Of a stretch of DNA of 64,000 nt, positions 59,909 to 64,000 are shown piece by piece. Under the pieces are notes generated by a model that saw only the letters and a list, made by a program, of their open reading frames with translations, was not told the origin of the DNA and did not search any database. Numbering within the stretch: the stretch's first letter is position 1; the number at the start of each line of letters is the position of its first letter. Origin of the DNA: Gavia stellata (Eukaryota > Chordata > Aves > Gaviiformes > Gaviidae); assembly GCF_030936135.1 (NCBI RefSeq), contig NC_082632.1:124001-188000 (forward strand), given 5' to 3'. The position numbers were made by a program, and so were the translations under genes.

Positions 59909-62900
59909 ATGCCGAAGGGAGCGCGCCCGGCGGCGGCTAAGCAGGAGGAATGGCGGGGGGAGGAGGAGGGGCAGGGTGAGCCCGGACACCCGGATCCCTC
60001 CGGGGGGACCGGGGGGGGCCCTGGGGGGGGCAATGGGTGGGTCTGGGGGGGGTGGGAGGGGCCCGGTTGCCTGGGTGCCCTGTAGGGATAGTGAGGCCTA
60101 CTGGGGGGGGGGACAGCCGGGCGCCTGGGTCCCCTGGGGGGGGTTAACACTTTGGGGGGGGATTTAACGCTTTTTGGGGGGGATTAACCCTTTTGGGGGG
60201 GGTATTAACCCTTTTTGGGGGGATTAATCTTTTGGGGGGGGTATTAACCCTTTTGGGGGGGTATTAACCCTTTTGGGGGGAGTATTAACCCTTTTTGGGG
60301 GGGAATTAACCCTTTTTGGGGGGAATTAACCTTGGGGGGGAGATATTAACCCTTTTGGGGGGGTCTCAGGCGCCTGGGTGCGTTGGTGGGGTGGCAAAGC
60401 GTAGGGGAGGGAGGGGATGTGCTCAGATGCCTGGATCTCCTGGGTCCCACACCTCATGGGGGGGGGGACACAGCTGGGTCCCTTTGGGGTGGGTGGGGGG
60501 GTGGCCCCGGACGCCTGGGTCCCTTTGGGGTGGGGGTGAGGGCGGCCCCGGACGCCTGGGTCCCTTTGGGGTGGGGGTGAGGGCGGCCCCGGACGCCTGG
60601 GTCCCTTTGGGGTGGGGGTAAGGGTGGCCCCGGACGCCTGGGTCCCTTTGGGGTGGGTGGGGTGGGTGGGGCAGGGCGTGGCCCGCACGCCTGCGTCCCC
60701 AGGAGTGACGCTGACCCCCCCCCAACCCCGCCCAGACCAACCGGTGAAGAAGGGCAAGAAGGACCGGCGAGGCAAGAAATCGGTGAGCGCTTGAGCCCTG
60801 ACCCCCCCGGAGCCTAACCCCACCCCCCCTTGACCTCTGCCCTTTGCCCCCAGTTCTTCGAGGAGCTGGCGGAGGAGGAGAAGCCGGCGCCCGCCGAGGC
60901 CCCCACCCCCCCGGAGAAGGAAGCGCCACCCCAGCAGGTTCGTTAGGGCCACGCTAACGAGGGGGGGTGGAGGCCGTTGAGCCAAAGGGGGTGGGGCTAA
61001 AAGGGGTGGGGCTAAGGAGGGTGGAGCTGGGGGGGGGGCTGGGGGGATAGTGGGGGAGGTGGGATGTAGCGGTAATGAAAGGGGTGATTAAGGAGGAGGT
61101 TAACGAGGTTCCCCCCCCCCACCTCAGGCCTCCCGGCGGAAGCGAGACCGGCGGAAAGAGCAGCGGCGGCGGCCGGGGGCAGAGCCTGAGCCCGAGGAGG
61201 TGGAGCTTAGCCGGCGCCTGCAGGAGCTGGCGGCCGCTGGCAGCGAAGAAGAGGAGGAGGAAGGTGAGTCCTGTGAAGGGCCTTTATCACCGTGTCCCCC
61301 CCCCTCGGGAGCAGCGCGTCCCCCCGGGATGTGCTGGGCTGGGTCTGCTCTGAGCCGTGGCTGAGCTGCTGCTCTGTGGTCCCTCACTAACCCCCTCCTC
61401 GTGTCTCCCCCACAGCACCGGCCCCCAGGAAAGGGGGGAGGAGGAGGAAGGTGAGCACATGGGGGGGTCCCCAAAATAGGGGAGGGACCCCAAAATATAG
61501 AGGGGGCTGGAATTTGGGGGGGGGGGGACACTCCAAAAGTGGAGAGAAGCGGGAAAACGGAGAGAAAAAGAAACCAAAAATTTGGGGGGGTGGTGTTAAA
61601 ACTGGGAACCCCTGAAATCAGGGGGGAGGAAATACTTTGGGGTCCCCGCTTCCCACCCCCCCACATCACCCTCGCAGGGCGGCAACGTCTTTGCAGCGCT
61701 GAGCCAGGAGCAGAGCGAGGAGGAGGAGGAGGAGGAGAAAAAGGACGAAGGCTCGCGGCCCGGCAAGGGCAAAAGCAACAAGGTGGGGGTACCTGGCTGC
61801 ATTGGGGGGGTGAGGGGGCACCCCAAAAGCTGCCTCCTGTGTTGGGGGAGGGGCCCGGATGCCTGGGTTCCCCTTCTCTGATGGCTCCGGGCAGGAGGAA
61901 GAGGAGGGTGAGAAGAAGAAGAAGAGTCGGAAAAACGAGAAGACCAAAGGGAAGCGGCAGGTGAAGGAGCGGTTTTGGGGGGGGGGGGGCGCCCCAGGGT
62001 GGGGGTCCCCATACTTTGGGGTCTCACGCCACGCTTTCCTCCCCCCCGCCAGCAGGGAAAGCCCCCCAGCGAGGACGAGGCCGAAGGCTCCGATGAGGAT
62101 GCGCGGCCCAAGGGAGGGAAGGTGAGGGGCAGGGCAAACCCGGGCGCCTGGATCCTCTTTGGTGGGGAATGGGTGTCTGACCCACTCCCCCCATTTCCCC
62201 CCCCCCACCCCAGAACAAGTTCGCGGCTCTGCACGATGACGATGAGGAGGAGGAGGAAGATGAGGCCGAAGAGCCCCGGAAGGGCAGCGAGCCCGTGAGT
62301 CCCCTGGGATGGGGGGGAGGGGAGAGCCCCCCGGATGCCTGGGGCTGACGGGGGACGGGGGGACGTGTCCCCTGTCACAGCACGAGGAGGAGGAGGCCGG
62401 GAGGAAGGCCGAGCCCGACGCCCGCGTCAGCAAGAAGGACAAGAAGAAGATGAAGAAGCAGGTGGGGGGGCGGAGCCTGGCCTTGAAGGGGCGTGGCTTA
62501 GTGCCAAGGGGCGTGGCTTAGCGCCAAGGGGCGTGGCTTAGCGCTGACACGCCCCTCCTTTCTCCCCCCCCCCCCAAGATGGAGTACGAGCGGCAGGTCG
62601 CCACCATGAAGGCAGCGGCGGCGGCGGGCGAGAACGACTTCTCGGTGTCGCAGGCCGAGCTCTCCTCCCGGCAGGCCATGCTGGAGAACGCCTCCGACAT
62701 CAAGGTGACCCCCAAAACCCCCTGGGACCCCCCCAAAAAACTCCCCCGAATCACCCCAACAACCCCCAAAGTCCACCCAGGTGGTGTCTACCTCCCCCCG
62801 TCTTGGTGAGGTGGTTTCTCCCGTGTGTCCCCCTGTATCAGAGAAGTGGTATCTTCCATCCCTCAGTAGGCTGCACGGTTGTACTGGGCAATGGGCCACA

Positions 62901-63957
62901 CCATTTGGGGAAGGGGGGGAACTGGGCCACGCCATTATACTGGGGAAGGGGGAACTGGGTCATCCCATTATAGCGAGAAATGGGGGAAGTCAGTCACACC
63001 ATTATACTGGGAAAGGGGGGAACTGGATCATACCATTATAGTGGGAAATGGGGGAACTCAATCACACTATTGTACTGGGAAAAGGGGGAATGGGGTCATA
63101 CCATTATACTGGGGAAGGGGGAACTGGATCATACCATTATAGTGGGAAATGGGGGATCTTGGTCACACCATTATACTGGGAAAGGGGGGAACTGGATCAT
63201 ACTATTATAGAGCAAAATGGGGGAACTGGGTCACACCATTGTACTGGAAAAAGGGGGAACTGGATCATACCATTATAGTGGGAAATAGGGGAACTCAATC
63301 ACACTATTGTACTGGGAAAAAGGGGAATGGGGTCATACCATTATACTGGGAAAGGCGGGAAGTGGATCATACTATTATAGAGCAAAATAAGGGAACTGGA
63401 TCACACCATTATACTGGGAAAAGGGAGAACTGGATTGTACCATTATAGTGCAAAATGGGGGAACCCAGTCACACCATTATACTGGGAAAAGGGGGAATGG
63501 GTTCATACCATTATAGTGGGAAGTGGGGGATCTGGGTCACACTGTTATACCAGGGAAACTGGGAATTGGGTTGAGCCATTATACTGGGGAAGGGGGGGGA
63601 TTGGGTCATACCATTGCCTTAGAAAATGGGGTGAACTGGACCACACCATTATACTGGGAAAGGGGGGGGACTGGCCCACACCATTGTATTGGGGCAGGGG
63701 GCGGAACTGGGCCATACTGTTATACTGGGGAAAGGCAGTGCTGGGCCGGGGATGGGGTCAGGGAGCCGTGGGGGGCTTTGGGGGGACCGTGAGGGGGGTC
63801 AGGGGGCCCCCCCATTACCCCGGGGGGGTCCCTGACCTCACCCTTACCCATCGCAGCTGGAGAAGTTCAGCATCTCAGCCCATGGGAAGGAGCTCTACGT
63901 CAACGCCGACCTCTACATCGTGGCCGGGCGCCGCTACGGCCTCGTGGGACCCAACGG
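59909..63957 (+). CDS. ABCF1: ATP-binding cassette F1 (ABCF1), 5' part, 14 exons seen
   Basis: ABCF1 is a cytosolic ABC-F ATPase that binds eIF2 and ribosomes and helps translation initiation. Exons: 59909-59975, 60736-60782, 60854-60938, 61128-61263, 61416-61450, 61678-61782, 61895-61960, 62053-62121, 62214-62294, 62381-62461, 62579-62704, 63857-63957; two further small exons may be hidden. It starts [15 protein letters not shown] (human MPKAPKQQPPEPEW) and continues [86 protein letters not shown]. The last exon reads [20 protein letters not shown] to [10 protein letters not shown], the start of the first Walker A motif. The rest lies outside the window. The charged N-terminal region matches the eIF2-binding part. 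Exon 3 is one base too long for the frame (a C run near 60900). The 62053 acceptor is a CAGCAG tandem, so one Gln may vary. Confidence 0.95.
60120..60370. repeat. GGGGGGATTAACCCTTTT repeat
   Basis: Ten or so 22-24-bp units in ABCF1 intron 1. TTAACCC words recur, but this is not telomeric sequence. Confidence 0.85.
60440..60690. repeat. CCCCGGACGCCTGGGTCCCTTTGG repeat
   Basis: Five or so units of about 48 bp in ABCF1 intron 1. Confidence 0.85.
60854..60938 (+). CDS. ABCF1: ABCF1 exon 3 with a one-base frame conflict
   Basis: TTCTTCGAGGAGCTGGCGGA gives [17 protein letters not shown] in frame. After the C run at 60900-60913 the natural continuation ([11 protein letters not shown], joining phase 0 to [12 protein letters not shown]) needs one C fewer than is present. 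A homopolymer error in the assembly is the simplest reading. Confidence 0.8.
62840..63740. repeat. CACACCATTATACTGGGAAAGGGGG minisatellite
   Basis: Units of about 50 bp in pairs, AT-richer than the other arrays, filling most of the last ABCF1 intron seen here. Blocks recur at about 100-200 bp. Confidence 0.9.
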
Positions 63958-64000
63958 GTGGGTGCCCCCCACCTTGGGGAGGGGCTGTGCGGGGCGAGGG

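Noticed and set aside
57290-60085. 931-codon frame running through the assembly gap into ABCF1
   Set aside because: Made of repeat peptide plus unknown residues; only its last part overlaps ABCF1 exon 1, and the joining is accidental.
60120-60370. Interstitial telomere-like repeat
   Set aside because: TTAACCC words occur, but the unit is GGGGGGATTAACCCTTTT, not TTAGGG, and lengths vary.

Overview
The window looks like part of a bird microchromosome or other dot-like chromosome. It is very GC-rich, and short exons of conserved vertebrate genes sit in a background built almost wholly of tandem minisatellites. The species cannot be named from the sequence. Four orthologues were recognised by reading their exons: CCHCR1 (+, 9.34-16.21 kb), ZBTB9 (-, 23.26-25.01 kb), SYNGAP1 (-, 30.6-54.6 kb, 5' exons missing) and ABCF1 (+, from 59.91 kb, running off the right edge). 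A fifth, unrecognised minus-strand gene with a probable transmembrane helix lies at 1.93-5.55 kb. In human all four named genes lie on 6p21.3, in the MHC and its extended flanks. The window therefore looks like a rearranged MHC-flanking block, with the SYNGAP1-ZBTB9 adjacency kept and CCHCR1 and ABCF1 brought next to it.

Layout. 0-8 kb: the unrecognised minus-strand gene, whose intron is filled by two minisatellites, then a promoter-like CpG segment with four inverted CCAAT boxes (7.94-8.20 kb) that could serve CCHCR1, the minus-strand gene, or both. 8.2-16.2 kb: CCHCR1, 13 phase-consistent coding exons, one of them built from seven copies of a 42-bp unit that encodes two heptads. 16.3-19.75 kb: a decayed endogenous retrovirus, AT-richer than its surroundings, sitting inside a 62-bp satellite that appears on both sides. 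20.7-20.87 kb: a promoter-like island with RFX-type X boxes, CCAAT boxes and an ETS site but no gene after it. 20.88-23.2 kb: an array of roughly 20-bp units. 23.26-26.96 kb: ZBTB9 with a CpG-island promoter. 26.97-30.62 kb: SYNGAP1 3' UTR, tandem repeats throughout.

30.6-54.6 kb: fourteen SYNGAP1 exons covering the end of the PH domain, C2, RasGAP, the disordered region and the C-terminal coiled coil. Almost every intron is filled by its own private minisatellite, yet exon phases all agree. The terminal exon keeps two overlapping frames, one for the AEH tail (human NTADH type) and one for the PDZ-binding QTRV tail. 54.6-59.5 kb: more minisatellites with two unique islands carrying MEF2-like and TATA motifs, then a 200-N assembly gap (59,556-59,755). 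59.76 kb to the end: the ABCF1 promoter (CCAAT, ETS, NRF1 motifs) and 14 exons up to the first residues of the Walker A motif.

The genes do not form an operon-like unit: ABCF1 acts in translation, SYNGAP1 is a synaptic Ras/Rap GAP, ZBTB9 a BTB zinc-finger protein, CCHCR1 a centrosome and P-body coiled-coil protein. I found no new multi-gene system. The unusual points are intron-private minisatellites, coding minisatellites, the dual-frame SYNGAP1 tail, the orphan X/Y-box promoter and the split satellite. Most long open frames here are minisatellites that happen to lack stops and were left out.
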